This document shows, piece by piece, positions 34,342 to 42,838 of a stretch of 64,000 bases of DNA. The notes under the pieces are model-generated. The model searched no databases. It was not told the DNA's origin and saw nothing but the letters and a program-made list of their open reading frames with translations. The position numbers were made by a program, and so were the translations under genes. The DNA lies in assembly GCF_000215105.1 (NCBI RefSeq), contig NC_015588.1:496001-560000 (forward strand). Direction: 5' to 3'. The stretch comes from Isoptericola variabilis 225. Lineage in GTDB: Bacteria; Actinomycetota; Actinomycetes; Actinomycetales; Cellulomonadaceae. How positions within the stretch are numbered: position 1 is the stretch's first letter; each line of letters begins with the position of its first letter.

Positions 34342-34998
34342 CTACCGGGCGAGGATACGGATGGCCCTCTCCGCCTGACCAGGGGTCGCCGTGCGGCAGC
34401 CCAAGGCGACCCACCGCCGCACGAGGCGCGGCTCCTCGCGCAGCAGTCCCCAGCCCCGGCGCACGAGCGTGCCGAGCGGCTTGCGCGCCTCCGCGACGTC
34501 GCGCAGGAAGCGGAACCAGAAGGTCACGAGCCGCGGCCGGACGAGGCAGATCGCGTCGGCGAGGAGCCCCTCGGCGCGGCACGCCTCGACGAGCTCGGCG
34601 GCGAAGATGCCCTCGGCGACGACGAGCGGCGCCCCCTGCGTCTCGACCACCGTCGTGCCCGTGCGGCGCGACGTCGGGATGTCGTAGACCGGCACCTCGG
34701 TGCGGCCCGTGGTCGTCACGGTGCGCAGCGCCTCGAGCGCGGCGGCGCCGTCCCAGCTGCGCGGGTCGTCCCAGTCGACGATGCCGTAGCGCATCGGCAT
34801 GCCCGGGTGGTCGACGTCGCGGTAGAAGTCGTCGAGCGCGACGACCGGCAGACCGAGCCGGCGCGTCAGCGCCGACTTGCCCGACCCCGACGGGCCCGTG
34901 AGCAGCACGACGCGCGCGGCGGGCCGCCGGGCGTCCGGCGGGACGTCGAAGAGGGCGTCGGCCGCCGGGGCGGTCGCGGGCAGGTCGCTGTCGGTCAC
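34342..34998 (-). CDS. Uridine-kinase-like P-loop ATPase
   Basis: 218 residues. Walker A LLTGPSGSGKSALTRRLG near residue 35, then VVALDDFYRD, where the Asp pair matches the substrate-binding region of uridine/phosphoribulokinase-type enzymes. The C-terminus is unremarkable. The GTG start is the only well-placed initiator. It could be a nucleoside or small-metabolite kinase; the substrate is not known. Confidence 0.78.
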   Translation of the reverse strand: MTDSDLPATAPAADALFDVPPDARRPAARVVLLTGPSGSGKSALTRRLGLPVVALDDFYRDVDHPGMPMRYGIVDWDDPRSWDGAAALEALRTVTTTGRTEVPVYDIPTSRRTGTTVVETQGAPLVVAEGIFAAELVEACRAEGLLADAICLVRPRLVTFWFRFLRDVAEARKPLGTLVRRGWGLLREEPRLVRRWVALGCRTATPGQAERAIRILAR

Positions 34999-35093
34999 GG
35001 GAGCCCATTGTGCGGCTTTTCCCGGCCCGTTGACGACCGGCCGTCGAGCGCTCCACCACCCGCGCGGGAGCGGGCCTGCACGCCTATTGAGAA

Positions 35094-35114
35094 ATCGTTA
35101 TCGACATCGTTATC
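35094..35114. promoter_or_regulatory. Direct repeat of ATCGTTATC upstream of the xylanase gene
   Basis: ATCGTTATC occurs at 35094-35102 and 35106-35114, a 12-bp period, about 70 bp before the xylanase start. Such short repeats near promoters of glycosidase genes are often regulator sites. Confidence 0.45.
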
Positions 35115-35182
35115 CTGCTCACGCCCGGATTTGTTCGACGGCTTGCCTCAAGTCGTCGGACCCCGATCGGAGAGGAACAACG

Positions 35183-36340
35183 ATGTCCCATCCCACGACC
35201 ATGACCCGCGTCGCCGCCGTCGCGGCGTCGGCGATCACCGCACTGGCGGTGGCGATGCCCGCGGCCCAGGCCGCTCCGCCGGAGCCGACCCTGCGATCCG
35301 AGGCGCCGCGCGACGTCAAGATCGGCAGCGCCGTGTGGGGTCAGCGTGACCTGCTCGACTACGACCCGAAGAACCCGACCGAGTTCCAGCGCATCCTCGC
35401 CGAGGAGTTCAACTCGCTCACCCCCGAGAACGACATGAAGTGGGCCGAGATCCACCCGGAGGAGGGCGTCTACGACTTCTCCGGTGCGGACGCCGTCGTG
35501 GCGTTCGCCGAGGCCAACGGCCAGGAGGTCCGCGGCCACACGCTGCTCTGGCACAGCCAGAACCCGCAGTGGGTGATCGACGCCAGCGCCACGTGGACCT
35601 GCGAGGAGGCCCGCGACGTCCTCGAGGAGCACATCCGCACCGTCGTCGGCCGGTACGCCGGCCAGATCTACGAGTGGGACGTCGCCAACGAGATCTTCCA
35701 GGACACCTGGGACGCCGGCGGCGTGCGCCTGCGCACCGAGGCCAACCCGTTCCTCAAGGCCTGTGCCGACGACCCGGTCGCCCTCATCGGTGACGCCTTC
35801 CGTTGGGCGCACGAGGCCGACCCCGAGGCGGTCCTCTTCCTCAACGACTACAACGCCGAGGGCATCAACACCAAGACCGACGCCTACTACGCCCTGGTGC
35901 AGGAGCTCCTCGCCGACGGCGTGCCGATCCACGGCTTCGGCGCCCAGGGCCACCTGAGCCTGCAGTACGGCTTCGACGAGTCGATCCAGGCCAACTTCGA
36001 GCGGTTCGCGGACCTGGGGCTCAAGGTGTCCGTCACCGAGGCCGACGTGCGCATGCCGCTCGGCGAGGACGGCGAGCCGACCGCCGAGCAGATCGCGCTC
36101 CAGGCCGAGCGGTTCGACAAGATGCTCGAGGCGTGCCTCAACGTGCCTGCCTGCACGAGCTACACCGTCTGGGGCTTCGACGACGCCCGCTCGTGGGTCC
36201 CGGGCGTCTTCCCGGAGGGCTACGCGACGATCATGACCGAGGACTTCGAGAAGAAGCCCTCGTACTACGCCCTGCTCGAGAGCCTCACCGAGGCCACCCC
36301 GGGCAAGTCGCCGCGCACGCCGCCGGGCCTGAACAAGTAG
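35183..36340 (+). CDS. Secreted GH10 endo-1,4-beta-xylanase
   Basis: 385 residues with a signal peptide (cleavage near AAQA-APPE, about residue 31). It hydrolyses the xylan backbone outside the cell. GH10 features: NSLTPENDMKW, GHTLLWHSQNPQW, the acid/base Glu in WDVANEIFQDTW (about 167) and the nucleophile Glu in VSVTEADVRMPL (about 290). No carbohydrate-binding module follows; the protein ends shortly after the catalytic domain. It is a single-gene unit with its own promoter region. Confidence 0.94.
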   Translation: MSHPTTMTRVAAVAASAITALAVAMPAAQAAPPEPTLRSEAPRDVKIGSAVWGQRDLLDYDPKNPTEFQRILAEEFNSLTPENDMKWAEIHPEEGVYDFSGADAVVAFAEANGQEVRGHTLLWHSQNPQWVIDASATWTCEEARDVLEEHIRTVVGRYAGQIYEWDVANEIFQDTWDAGGVRLRTEANPFLKACADDPVALIGDAFRWAHEADPEAVLFLNDYNAEGINTKTDAYYALVQELLADGVPIHGFGAQGHLSLQYGFDESIQANFERFADLGLKVSVTEADVRMPLGEDGEPTAEQIALQAERFDKMLEACLNVPACTSYTVWGFDDARSWVPGVFPEGYATIMTEDFEKKPSYYALLESLTEATPGKSPRTPPGLNK

Positions 36341-36363
36341 GTCCTCCCGCTCGAGGCGCCGGG

Positions 36364-37107
36364 TCAGGACGCAGGCGAGACCAGCAGCACGTGCAGCGTC
36401 CGGGGCCCGTGCACGCCCTCGACCCGGTCGAGCTCGATGTCGCTCGTCGCGCTCGGTCCGGAGATCCACGTCAGCGGGCGCTCCGGGTGCGCGCCGAGCA
36501 GCCGGACCGTCTCGGGCACGGTCTGCACCACCTGCTCCGCGCGGACGACGCACAGGTGCACGTCCGGCACGAGGGAGATGGCGCGGCGACCCTGGTCCGG
36601 CTCGCCGTCGAGCACGATGGTGCCGGTCTCCGAGCACGCGACGCGTGCCGCGGTGAGCACGGCGTCGACCGCGTCGAGCTCCGCCGCCGGCAGCGGGGCG
36701 TCGGGGGAGTCCTCGCGGACGACGACGCCGTCGGGAAGCGCGGCGAGCCAGGCCCGGTCGAGGCCGTGCGGCACCACGACCGTCACGCTCTCCTCCGAGT
36801 TGTCAGGTCCAGGGCCCGGTATACCCGGGCGTGAGCCTGACAACTCGTGGAGGAGGGCGGCGACGGCGGCGGGGAGCTCGGGCTCGGCGACCCGGTGGAC
36901 GTGGGCCTTGTAGTCGACGAGGCGGTCGACGAGCTGGTCGAGCACCTCGGGGGACCCGGGCGCGTGCTCGCCCGCGGCCCGGTAGTCACGCGGCACGACG
37001 ACGTCGCGCGGCGGGGCGCCGACCTTCCCGGCGGGCGTCGTTCCGGTGCCGGGGCGGCCCAGCGCCGCGCGCACCCGGGACAGCACCTCGGTGCGTGCAT
37101 CGGTCAT
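36364..37107 (-). CDS. lutC: LutC (lactate utilisation protein C) with an inserted palindromic segment
   Basis: A 247-residue subunit of the L-lactate oxidation complex LutABC. The DUF162/LUD core includes AARVACSETGTIVL and a C-terminal GPSATSDIELDRVEGVHGPR, the typical family end. Residues about 88-104 (around LSGSRPGIPGPGPDN) are encoded by a 42-bp palindrome, making an insertion not expected in LutC. The start ATG overlaps the LutB stop by 4 bp. Confidence 0.9.
   Translation of the reverse strand: MTDARTEVLSRVRAALGRPGTGTTPAGKVGAPPRDVVVPRDYRAAGEHAPGSPEVLDQLVDRLVDYKAHVHRVAEPELPAAVAALLHELSGSRPGIPGPGPDNSEESVTVVVPHGLDRAWLAALPDGVVVREDSPDAPLPAAELDAVDAVLTAARVACSETGTIVLDGEPDQGRRAISLVPDVHLCVVRAEQVVQTVPETVRLLGAHPERPLTWISGPSATSDIELDRVEGVHGPRTLHVLLVSPAS
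36801..36842. repeat. 42-bp palindromic element D3 inside lutC
   Basis: TGTCAGGTCCAGG on the plus strand and its partial complement at the other end. The flanks GAGT/ACTC extend the arms. The coding strand reads it as TTG-TCA-GGC, the same frame as in rhaB. Confidence 0.9.
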
Positions 37108-38693
37108 CGGTCTTCTCCCTGGTCGTGCTCTCCCGGACGCGCGGCCTCGTGCTCCGCCCACCACTGCCGGAACGTCTGCGCCGGCGGGGCGGGCAGGTCC
37201 CGGGACCGGGTCCAGGCCGAGGCAGGCGGCGGTGCGGTCGAGATGACGCCGTCGCGCCCGCCGAGCCGGTGCCCGAGCGTCGCCGCGCGGCCCGCGAGAC
37301 CGAACCGACCGCCGTCGGACATGACCCACGACGCGGCCTTCATGGCCGCGGCCCACGGGTCGACGCCGCGGCGCGAGCGGTCCGCGTCGACCTCCCGGGC
37401 GCGCAGGTCGACGAGGATCGACGGGATGTCGATCTTCACGGGGCAGACCTCGTAGCAGGCGCCGCACAGGGTGGAGGCGTACGGCAGGGCCGCGTTGACG
37501 TCGTCGTGCCCGGACATGCCGCCGGTCGACGCCGTGAGCTGCGGCGTGAGGATCGCGCCGATCGGGCCGGGGTAGACCGAGCCGTACGCGTGCCCGCCGA
37601 CCCTCTCGTACACGGGGCAGACGTTGAGGCACGCCGAGCAGCGGATGCAGTGCAGCGCGGCCCGGCCGACCTCGTCCGCGAGCACGTCGGTGCGGCCGTT
37701 GTCGAGCAGCACGAGGTGGAACTCGCTCGGCCCGTCGCCCGGCGTCACGCCCGTCCACAGGGACGTGTACGGGTTCATGCGCTCGCCCGTCGACGAGCGG
37801 GGGAGGAGCTGGAGGAAGACCTCGAGGTCCTCGAAGCCCGGCACGAGCTTCTCGATCCCCATGACGGTGACGAGGGTCTCGGGCAGCGTGAGGCACATGC
37901 GCCCGTTGCCCTCCGACTCGACGACGGCGAGCGTGCCGGTCGACGCGACGCCGAAGTTGGCGCCGCTCACCGCGACCTTCGCCGAGAGGAACTTGCGGCG
38001 CAGGTGCGCGCGGGCGGCCATGGCGAGCTCGCGCGGCACGTCGGACAGGTCGGGCGGCGCGTCGCCCATGCGCGCGAGGAAGATGTCGCGGATCTCCGTC
38101 CGGTTGCGGTGGATGGCGGGCACGAGGATGTGCGACGGCATGTCGTCGGCGAGCTGCACGATGAGCTCGGCGAGGTCCGTCTCGATCGCGGCGATGCCCT
38201 CGGCGGCGAGGTGCTCGTTGAGCCCGATCTCCTGGGTGGCCATCGACTTGACCTTGACGACCTCGTCGGCGCCCTTGGCCTTCGCGATCTCGGCGACGAT
38301 GCGGTTGGCCTCGGCCGCGTCGCGGGCCCAGTGGACGACGCCGCCGCGTGCCGTGACGTTCTCCTCGAGCTGCGCGAGCAGCTCGGGCAGCTCGGCCATG
38401 ACCCGCTCCTTGAGCGCCGACCCGGCGTCGCGCAGCGCCTCCCAGTCCGGGACCTCGCCGACGACGGCCGCGCGCTTGGCGCGGATGACCCGCGTCGCGT
38501 GGCCGAGGTTGCGGCGCAGCTGGTCGTTCTTGAGGGTTTCGCGCGCCGCCGCCGGAAAGGCGTCGCCCCAGCGCAGCGGCGCCTGGGGGTGCGGAACCGG
38601 ACCGAACGGGTCGGCCGCGCCGGTGCCGGCGGGTGTCGCGGCGTCGTCGGGCCGGGACAGGCGGCGGGGGAGGCCGAGGAACGTGCGGCTCAT
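37104..38693 (-). CDS. lutB: LutB iron-sulfur lactate oxidation subunit
   Basis: 529 residues. The N-terminal LUD domain is followed by two ferredoxin-type [4Fe-4S] motifs: CIRCSACLNVCPVYE (about residue 325) and CGACYEVCPVKIDIP (about 376). It is the electron-transferring subunit of L-lactate dehydrogenase LutABC. ATG start overlapping lutA by 4 bp. In this window the likely source of L-lactate is the RhaD fusion enzyme. Confidence 0.93.
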   Translation of the reverse strand: MSRTFLGLPRRLSRPDDAATPAGTGAADPFGPVPHPQAPLRWGDAFPAAARETLKNDQLRRNLGHATRVIRAKRAAVVGEVPDWEALRDAGSALKERVMAELPELLAQLEENVTARGGVVHWARDAAEANRIVAEIAKAKGADEVVKVKSMATQEIGLNEHLAAEGIAAIETDLAELIVQLADDMPSHILVPAIHRNRTEIRDIFLARMGDAPPDLSDVPRELAMAARAHLRRKFLSAKVAVSGANFGVASTGTLAVVESEGNGRMCLTLPETLVTVMGIEKLVPGFEDLEVFLQLLPRSSTGERMNPYTSLWTGVTPGDGPSEFHLVLLDNGRTDVLADEVGRAALHCIRCSACLNVCPVYERVGGHAYGSVYPGPIGAILTPQLTASTGGMSGHDDVNAALPYASTLCGACYEVCPVKIDIPSILVDLRAREVDADRSRRGVDPWAAAMKAASWVMSDGGRFGLAGRAATLGHRLGGRDGVISTAPPPASAWTRSRDLPAPPAQTFRQWWAEHEAARPGEHDQGEDR

Positions 38694-39487
38694 CGGGCCA
38701 CCTCCGTCCGCACGGCGTGCCCGGCCGGGACGGGCGTCGGCTCGTCGCGCGTGGAGGCGAGGATCTCGGCGAGGTGGAGCGTACGGACGCCCGCGCGCTG
38801 CCGCGACAGGCCGCCGCCGATGTGCATGAGGCACGACATGTCGCCGGCGGTGAGCACGTCGGCGCCCGTCGCGCGCACGTGCGCCGTCTTGTCGGCGAGC
38901 ATCGCGGCGGACGTGTCGGCGTTCTTCAGCGCGAACGTGCCGCCGAACCCGCAGCACGACTCGGCCTCGGGCAGCTCGACGAGGTCGATTCCGGCGACCG
39001 CGCGCAGCAGGCGCAGCGGCCGGTCGCCCACGTGCAGCATGCGCAGCGAGTGGCACGTGGGGTGGTAGGTGACGCGGTGCGGGAACCACGCGCCGACGTC
39101 GGTCAGCCCGAGCACGTCGACGAGCAGCTCGGAGAGCTCGTAGGTCTTCGCGGCCACGGCCTCGGCGGTCGCCGCGAGGTCGTCGAGCCCCGCGCGCCGG
39201 CACACCATCGCCTGCTGGTGGCGGACCGAGCCCGTGCACGAGCCGGACGGGATGACGACCGCGTCCCACTCGCCGTCGGCGACGGGCGCGAACGTCACGA
39301 CGTGGTTGCGCACCACGGGCACGGCCTCGGCGAAGTAGCCCGTGTTGACGTGCATCTGGCCGCAGCAGGCCTGCGCCCGCGGGAACACGACCTCGTGGCC
39401 TAGGCGCTCGAGCAGGCGCACGGTGGCGCGCGGCGCGCCGGGGAACATCGTGTCGGCGATGCAGGTGGCGGCGAGGGCGATCCGCAC
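38690..39487 (-). CDS. lutA: LutA (Fe-S oxidoreductase, CCG domains)
   Basis: 265 residues. Two CCG domains of the heterodisulfide-reductase type: QACCGQMHVNTGYF (about residue 40) and SCCGFGGTFALKN (about 155) bind iron-sulfur clusters. First gene of lutABC; the start is the GTG at 39487. The divergent GntR gene and two palindromes lie between. Confidence 0.93.
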   Translation of the reverse strand: MRIALAATCIADTMFPGAPRATVRLLERLGHEVVFPRAQACCGQMHVNTGYFAEAVPVVRNHVVTFAPVADGEWDAVVIPSGSCTGSVRHQQAMVCRRAGLDDLAATAEAVAAKTYELSELLVDVLGLTDVGAWFPHRVTYHPTCHSLRMLHVGDRPLRLLRAVAGIDLVELPEAESCCGFGGTFALKNADTSAAMLADKTAHVRATGADVLTAGDMSCLMHIGGGLSRQRAGVRTLHLAEILASTRDEPTPVPAGHAVRTEVAR

Positions 39488-39563
39488 GTGCGGCTCCCTT
39501 CACGGTTGGCCGACGCCCGGTGGCGTCGGACGGCGACGACGGCGTCGCGGCACGGCCCGAGGG

Positions 39564-39578
39564 TGTGGCCGGACCACG
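39564..39578. promoter_or_regulatory. GntR-type operator 1
   Basis: TGTGGCCGGACCACG: TGG and CCA half-sites around a short spacer, in the lutA-gntR divergent region. Confidence 0.5.
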
Positions 39579-39607
39579 GTTCCGGACACTGTAGACCATC
39601 GGCGCGG

Positions 39608-39622
39608 TGTGGACCGACCACA
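39608..39622. promoter_or_regulatory. GntR-type operator 2
   Basis: TGTGGACCGACCACA, a TGTGG-N5-CCACA palindrome 25 bp upstream of the gntR start, related to the site at 39564. Confidence 0.58.
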
Positions 39623-39646
39623 GGCCGGATCTCGTAGGATCCTGCC

Positions 39647-40366
39647 GTGCGCACCCACGAGAAGGTCCTGGCCCGGATCGAGGCCGATCTCGCGGCCGGC
39701 CGGTGGGGTCTCGGCGAGCGGCTCCCCGGCGAGCGTGCCCTCGCCGAGCAGCTCGGCGTCTCGCGACCCTCGGTGCGCGAAGCGATCCGCATCCTCGAGG
39801 CCATGGGCATCATCCGTACCGCGGTCGGCTCCGGGCCCGACGCCGGTGCCGTCATCGTGGACCGCCCCGCGGCCGGGCTCGGCGCGGCCGTCCGGCTGCA
39901 CGTCGCGTCCGGCACGCTGCCCGTGGCGGACGTCGTCACGACCCGCGAGGCGCTCGAGACCTGGGCCACGGGCCGTGCGGCCGAGCGCGTCGCCCGCACC
40001 CCCGATGCCGCGGACGACCTGCTCGCCGAGGCCCGCCGGCTCCTCGACGCCATGTCGGAGCCTGCGCTCGACGTCGAGGCGTTCGTCCGGCTCGACCAGG
40101 ACTTCCACGGCGAGCTGATCCGCCTGGGCGGCAACCAGCTCGTCGAGGCGATCCTGCTCGGGCTCCGTTCGGCCGTCGCCGGCTACGTGCTGCAGGGCGC
40201 CGGGCGTCTCGCCTCGTGGCGTGCCACCGCCGAGCGGCTCTGCGCGGAGCACGCGACGATCCTCGACGCGGTCGCGGCCGGGGACGCGGACGCCGCCCGC
40301 GACGCCGTGAGCCGGCACATCCTCGGGTTCTCCGAGGAGGCGGGGCTCGTCCCCAGGCCGGCGTGA
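39647..40366 (+). CDS. GntR/FadR-family regulator, probably LldR-like
   Basis: 239 residues. The winged helix is PGERALAEQLGVSRPSVREAIRILEAMGII and the C-terminal helical FCD domain binds metal and an effector (DFHGELIRLGGN with Asp/His, later His residues). It is divergent from lutABC with two TGTGG-N5-CCACA-type sites between them, so lactate-responsive control of lut is likely. The GTG start is the first in frame. Confidence 0.88.
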   Translation: MRTHEKVLARIEADLAAGRWGLGERLPGERALAEQLGVSRPSVREAIRILEAMGIIRTAVGSGPDAGAVIVDRPAAGLGAAVRLHVASGTLPVADVVTTREALETWATGRAAERVARTPDAADDLLAEARRLLDAMSEPALDVEAFVRLDQDFHGELIRLGGNQLVEAILLGLRSAVAGYVLQGAGRLASWRATAERLCAEHATILDAVAAGDADAARDAVSRHILGFSEEAGLVPRPA

Positions 40367-40438
40367 CCGCCGCGGCCTGTGGACGACGCCGGACGCGCGT
40401 CGGCGCCCGCGGGTAGCGTCCCGGCGGGAGGGGGACGC

Positions 40439-41122
40439 ATGGACCTGCACGACGCACAGCGCCTGGCGCGCGAGCTCATGGCCGAGCACGGGCTCGACGG
40501 CTGGCGCTTCCGCTTCGACCGCGCCCGCCGCCGTGCCGGGGTGTGCCGGCACGACCGGCGCGAGATCGGCCTGTCCGCGCCGCTCACGGCGCTCTACTCC
40601 GAGGCCGACGTGCGCGAGACGCTCCTGCACGAGATCGCGCACGCACTGGTCGGGGCGAAGCACGGGCACGACGCCGTGTGGCGCGCGACGGCGGTGCGGA
40701 TCGGCGCGAGCGGGCGCCGGCTCGTGAGCGACGAGGCGCCGCGCGTCGAGGGCGACTGGGTCGGCACCTGCCCGGCCGGCCACCGCGTCACGCGGTTCCG
40801 GCGCCCGGCGCGGCCGCAGGCCTGCGCACGCTGCTCGAGCACGTTCGACCCGCGGTTCCTCCTGACATGGACGCACCGCGGCGTCCCGGTGCCGGGCCTG
40901 TCCCGGCTGCCCGACGGCGGCGCTGGCGCGGGCGCACCGGGTCGCGCCGGGCCGCTCGACCCGCAGGCGGTGCGGCCGGGGGAGCGGCTGCGGGTCACGG
41001 TGCCGGGACGGTACGAGGGCGTCGTCGGAGTGGTGGTCAGGCGCGGCCGCACCCGGTTCCACCTCGACGTCCCAGGCGGGCTGCTCACGGTCCCGTTCGC
41101 GGGCGTCGAGCGCGCTCCGTGA
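40439..41122 (+). CDS. SprT-like domain metalloprotein
   Basis: 227 residues from the ATG at 40439 behind GGGAGGGGG. A zinc-metalloprotease motif LLHEIAHALVGAKHGHDAVW (HExxH with a distal His) lies near residue 63. A CPAGH and CARC zinc ribbon follows near residues 110-135. Both features fit SprT-like proteins. The C-terminal third (about 165-227) is a small beta domain resembling a KOW-type fold. The function in actinobacteria is not established. Confidence 0.82.
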   Translation: MDLHDAQRLARELMAEHGLDGWRFRFDRARRRAGVCRHDRREIGLSAPLTALYSEADVRETLLHEIAHALVGAKHGHDAVWRATAVRIGASGRRLVSDEAPRVEGDWVGTCPAGHRVTRFRRPARPQACARCSSTFDPRFLLTWTHRGVPVPGLSRLPDGGAGAGAPGRAGPLDPQAVRPGERLRVTVPGRYEGVVGVVVRRGRTRFHLDVPGGLLTVPFAGVERAP

Positions 41123-41736
41123 GGGCGCCGGCGACACGACGGCCACGTGACACCCAGCCAGCAAGCGCATTCCGAGCCCGATCGATCACCGCCCTCGCCG
41201 CCGCGGCCGCCGTGGCCGCGGCCGGCGCCGTCGGCGTCCCCGCAGCGGCCGCCGCCGAGCAGGTGGACCTGCGCCTCCGCACGCTGATGTCCGACCCGCA
41301 GTACCGCCTCGCGGTCGCCTGGCAGAACACGGCGTACAACCAGCCCCCGCACACGTCGTACTTCCTCGGCGAGGGCATGGAGCGGCCCGCCGCGCCGCGG
41401 CTCGCGTTCACGACGGACGCGCCCTCCGCGGAGCGGGTGCCCGGACCGGCGACCGGTGCGCCCGGGCCGGTGCAGGTGCGGGTCGACGACGTCGACGGCG
41501 GCACCGTGAAGCTCGAGGCGACGATCAGGCAGGGGCGCGACAACGCCCACACGTTCTCGCTCGTCGTCGACGGCGAGACCGTCGAGGTCCGGTCGGTGCG
41601 CGACGCGACCCCGCACGAGCAGACGGCGAGCTTCGCCGTCGACGGCCTCGCGCCGGGTGCGCACGAGATCGTCGTGCTCGCGGCGAACCAGCACGGCGAG
41701 ACGTCGAGCAAGCCCGTGACGGTGCGCATGCGCTGA
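41119..41736 (+). CDS. Secreted PL11 C-terminal remnant with a beta-sandwich domain
   Basis: 205 residues. The proposed GTG start overlaps the previous stop by 4 bp and lacks a good ribosome site. A signal-like hydrophobic stretch ends AAAAA-EQVD. Directly after it come TLMSDPQYR and TAYNQPPHTSYFLGEGM, matching the last 35 residues of the PL11 lyase at 8257-10551. The remaining about 110 residues look like a fibronectin-III/Ig-type domain. All propeller blades are missing, so lyase activity cannot be expected. Probably an internal-deletion relic of a second PL11 gene, or a small binding protein. Confidence 0.6.
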   Translation: MRAPATRRPRDTQPASAFRARSITALAAAAAVAAAGAVGVPAAAAAEQVDLRLRTLMSDPQYRLAVAWQNTAYNQPPHTSYFLGEGMERPAAPRLAFTTDAPSAERVPGPATGAPGPVQVRVDDVDGGTVKLEATIRQGRDNAHTFSLVVDGETVEVRSVRDATPHEQTASFAVDGLAPGAHEIVVLAANQHGETSSKPVTVRMR

Positions 41737-41779
41737 CACGCCGGGTGCCCCCGGCGGGGGCGGTGGGATGATCGCTCCT

Positions 41780-42838
41780 ATGAGCGAGCCCACCGCCCCC
41801 GTCGTGTCGTCCCCGCTGCGGCTCCCCGCAGGCGCCGCAGGCTCCCGGATCGTCGGGCTGGGTCACCACCAGCCCGCGAAGACGCTCACCAACGACGACA
41901 TCGCGCAGCTCGTCGAGACCAACGACGAGTGGATCCGGTCGCGCACCGGCATCGTCACGCGCCACGTCGCCGCCGACGACGTCACCGTCGCCGACATGGC
42001 GACGGCCGCCGCGGTGCACGCCCTCGAAGACGCGGGGCTGAGCCACGACGACGTCGACCTCGTGATCGTCGCCACCGCGACCGCCGTCGACCGCTCGCCC
42101 AACACGGCGGGGCGCGTCGCCTACGCGCTGCGGACCGGCGTCCAGCCGGGGGCGAGCACGCCCGAGGGCGAGGAGGAGCCGGACCTGCGCGACGTCGTCG
42201 GGCCCGCGGTGCTCGACGTCAACGTGGCCTGCTCGGGGTTCGCGCACGCCGTCGGCCTGGCCGACCAGGCCATCCGCGCCGGCAGTGCGCGCACCGCCGT
42301 CGTGATCGGGGCGGAGAAGCTCACGGCCTTCACCGACTGGAGCGACCGAAGCACGTGCATCCTCACCGCCGACGGCGCCGGCGCGGCGGTGCTGCAGTCG
42401 GCGGACGAGCCCGGCGTCGGGCCGGTCGTGTGGGGCTCGGAGCCCGAGATCACACCGGCCGTGCTCATCGAGGCGCCCGACGAGCGGTTCGCGCAGGACG
42501 GGCGCGCGGTCTTCAAGTGGGCGATCACGCGCGCCGCCGAGCGTGCCCGTCGCGTGGTCGAGGCGTCCGGGCTGGGGCTGGACGACATCGAGGTGCTCGT
42601 GGCGCACCAGGCGAACCTGCGCATCATCGAGCCGCTCGCCAAGAGCCTCGGGCTCGAGGACAAGGTCGTCGTCACCGACATCGTCGAGTCGGGGAACACG
42701 TCGGCCGCGTCGATCCCCATGGGGCTGTCGAAGTGGTGGCACTCCGGGCGCGTGCCCGCCGGCGCACCCGCGCTGCTCTTCGGGTTCGGCGGCGGCTTCG
42801 CCTGGGCGGGCCAGGTCGTCCTCACGCCCGCGAGGTAG
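41780..42838 (+). CDS. Beta-ketoacyl-ACP synthase III (FabH-like)
   Basis: 352 residues. Catalytic Cys in VNVACSGFAHAVG (about residue 152), His in VLVAHQANLRI and Asn in VESGNTSAASIPMG form the KAS III triad. It condenses an acyl-CoA with malonyl-ACP to start fatty-acid synthesis. No other fatty-acid gene is adjacent, so its role (primary or a special branched starter) is open. The alternative start at 41768 adds four residues. The TAG stop is inside the first unit of array 3. Confidence 0.9.
   Translation: MSEPTAPVVSSPLRLPAGAAGSRIVGLGHHQPAKTLTNDDIAQLVETNDEWIRSRTGIVTRHVAADDVTVADMATAAAVHALEDAGLSHDDVDLVIVATATAVDRSPNTAGRVAYALRTGVQPGASTPEGEEEPDLRDVVGPAVLDVNVACSGFAHAVGLADQAIRAGSARTAVVIGAEKLTAFTDWSDRSTCILTADGAGAAVLQSADEPGVGPVVWGSEPEITPAVLIEAPDERFAQDGRAVFKWAITRAAERARRVVEASGLGLDDIEVLVAHQANLRIIEPLAKSLGLEDKVVVTDIVESGNTSAASIPMGLSKWWHSGRVPAGAPALLFGFGGGFAWAGQVVLTPAR

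Noticed and set aside
41780..42838. FabH as part of a polyketide or lipid cluster
   Set aside because: No acyl carrier protein, ketosynthase or tailoring gene is adjacent.
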